Assembly (NCBI GenBank): GCA_900540635.1
Contig: UQGU01000014.1
Location: 1-50,353 of the forward strand
DNA length: 50,353 nt
Direction: 5' to 3'
Source of the DNA: an uncultured Eubacteriales bacterium
GTDB taxonomy: Bacteria; Bacillota; Clostridia; Oscillospirales; Oscillospiraceae
Of this stretch, positions 50,081 to 50,353 are shown one piece after another. The stretch's first letter is position 1, and each line of letters begins with the position of its first letter. The translations under genes were made by a program, and so were the position numbers. The notes beneath the pieces are model-generated. The model did not search any database, was not told the DNA's origin, and was given only the letters and a program-made list of their open reading frames with translations.

Positions 50081-50127
50081 GCCACAGTCTACACGGTTCA
50101 AATCGGAGCGTGACTGTGACTTTTTTT
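50081..50127 (+). terminator. Intrinsic terminator
   Basis: Stem gccacagtc/gactgtgac (one mismatch) followed by seven T residues, just after the decayed gene. Confidence 0.75.
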
Positions 50128-50173
50128 ATTTATGCACGGGAATGATTTTTCTATTATTCCTTCTTGGAAAAAT

Positions 50174-50214
50174 GTGATTTTATCACGGAGAGTACCCCCG
50201 AAACAAGTTATAAT
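50174..50214 (+). promoter_or_regulatory. Promoter region of the FabG-like gene with a 13-bp palindrome
   Basis: TATAAT at 50209-50214 has no good -35 box. A perfect palindrome gtgat-ttt-atcac (50174-50186) is centred about 41 bases before the expected transcription start, the position of a class II activator site. CRP/FNR-like, but with a 5-base rather than 6-base centre. Confidence 0.4.
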
Positions 50215-50244
50215 ACGAGTACAAAAACACAAGGAGGTACTCTT

Positions 50245-50353
50245 ATGAGACTGAAAGATAAAGTTGCAATTATCACCGGAGGCAGCCGTGGCATTGGTTA
50301 CGCTACCGCAGACAAATTTTTGAAGGAAGGTGCTACGGTAATCCTGACCGCAA
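50245..50353 (+). CDS. Short-chain dehydrogenase, FabG-like (3' end missing)
   Basis: The first 36 residues are visible: MRLKDKVAIITGGSRGIGYA then TADKFLKEGATVI. The TGGSRGIG motif is the NAD(P)-binding loop of short-chain dehydrogenases and the start is typical of 3-oxoacyl-ACP reductases. A strong ribosome binding site (aaggaggtactctt) precedes it. The gene runs off the window. Confidence 0.8.
   Translation, partial: MRLKDKVAIITGGSRGIGYATADKFLKEGATVILTA

Noticed and set aside
50090..50112. Possible missing 3' half of tRNA-Leu (ggttcaaatc)
   Set aside because: The flanks do not form a T-stem or acceptor; the bases lie in the loop of an intrinsic terminator.

Overview
The window looks like a Gram-positive, low-oxygen gut Firmicute (Clostridia, Oscillospiraceae-like). 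The grounds are canonical TTGACA/TATAAT promoters, strong AGGAGG ribosome binding sites, lipoproteins and sortase substrates, a DnaD/DnaC-type helicase-loading gene pair, ECF vitamin transport and anaerobic-type CbiK. No species can be named from the sequence alone.

Left part, about 1-18,234, GC-rich and chromosome-like: the 3' end of a repeat-rich surface protein; a GH2 beta-mannosidase; a large STAND/LuxR regulator; a cobalamin-riboswitch operon (lipoprotein CbiK chelatase, NEAT-like lipoprotein, and a BtuF-BtuC-BtuD type ABC importer); a CPA2 cation/proton antiporter; an MscS channel; and a four-gene run of DnaD, DnaC-like ATPase, HAD phosphatase and HD nucleotidase.

Middle part, about 18,284-33,050: a broken tRNA-Leu(UAA), an intact tRNA-Leu(UAA), and directly against it a tyrosine integrase. 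A long minus-strand module follows: excisionase-like protein, MazF-like toxin, three accessory proteins of unknown function, two class C sortases, an LPKTG backbone pilin, an LPKTG thioester tip adhesin, an XRE regulator, a Com-like zinc ribbon, an ImmA/IrrE peptidase, an unknown protein and another XRE regulator. This reads as an integrative element carrying a sortase-assembled pilus.

Right part, about 33,230-49,434: a second tyrosine recombinase sits between two oppositely oriented copies of a 28-bp near-palindrome that differ at one base. Just inside the right copy is a near-consensus promoter (TTGACA, 16 bp, TGATATAAT) pointing out of the segment. That promoter feeds two successive cobalamin riboswitches, the first with an intrinsic terminator and the second with a helix that can mask the ribosome binding site. 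Downstream, all on the plus strand, are a homing-endonuclease-repeat protein, a small secreted DUF4430-like protein, a 2,136-residue surface protein with both the DUF4430 (transcobalamin C-terminal-like) domain and an alpha/alpha-toroid like that of intrinsic factor, a C39-like/SleB-like cell-wall protein, a membrane-anchored DUF4430 protein, and an ECF transporter with one S subunit, a fused double ATPase and two different T subunits. The most economical reading is a phase-variable, B12-repressed corrinoid capture and uptake system built around a bacterial intrinsic-factor-like protein. The sequence shows the parts; cobalamin binding and promoter inversion are inferred.

The right edge holds a decayed gene with a DUF4367-like end and the start of a FabG-like dehydrogenase. 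The far end of the tRNA-associated element was not found.
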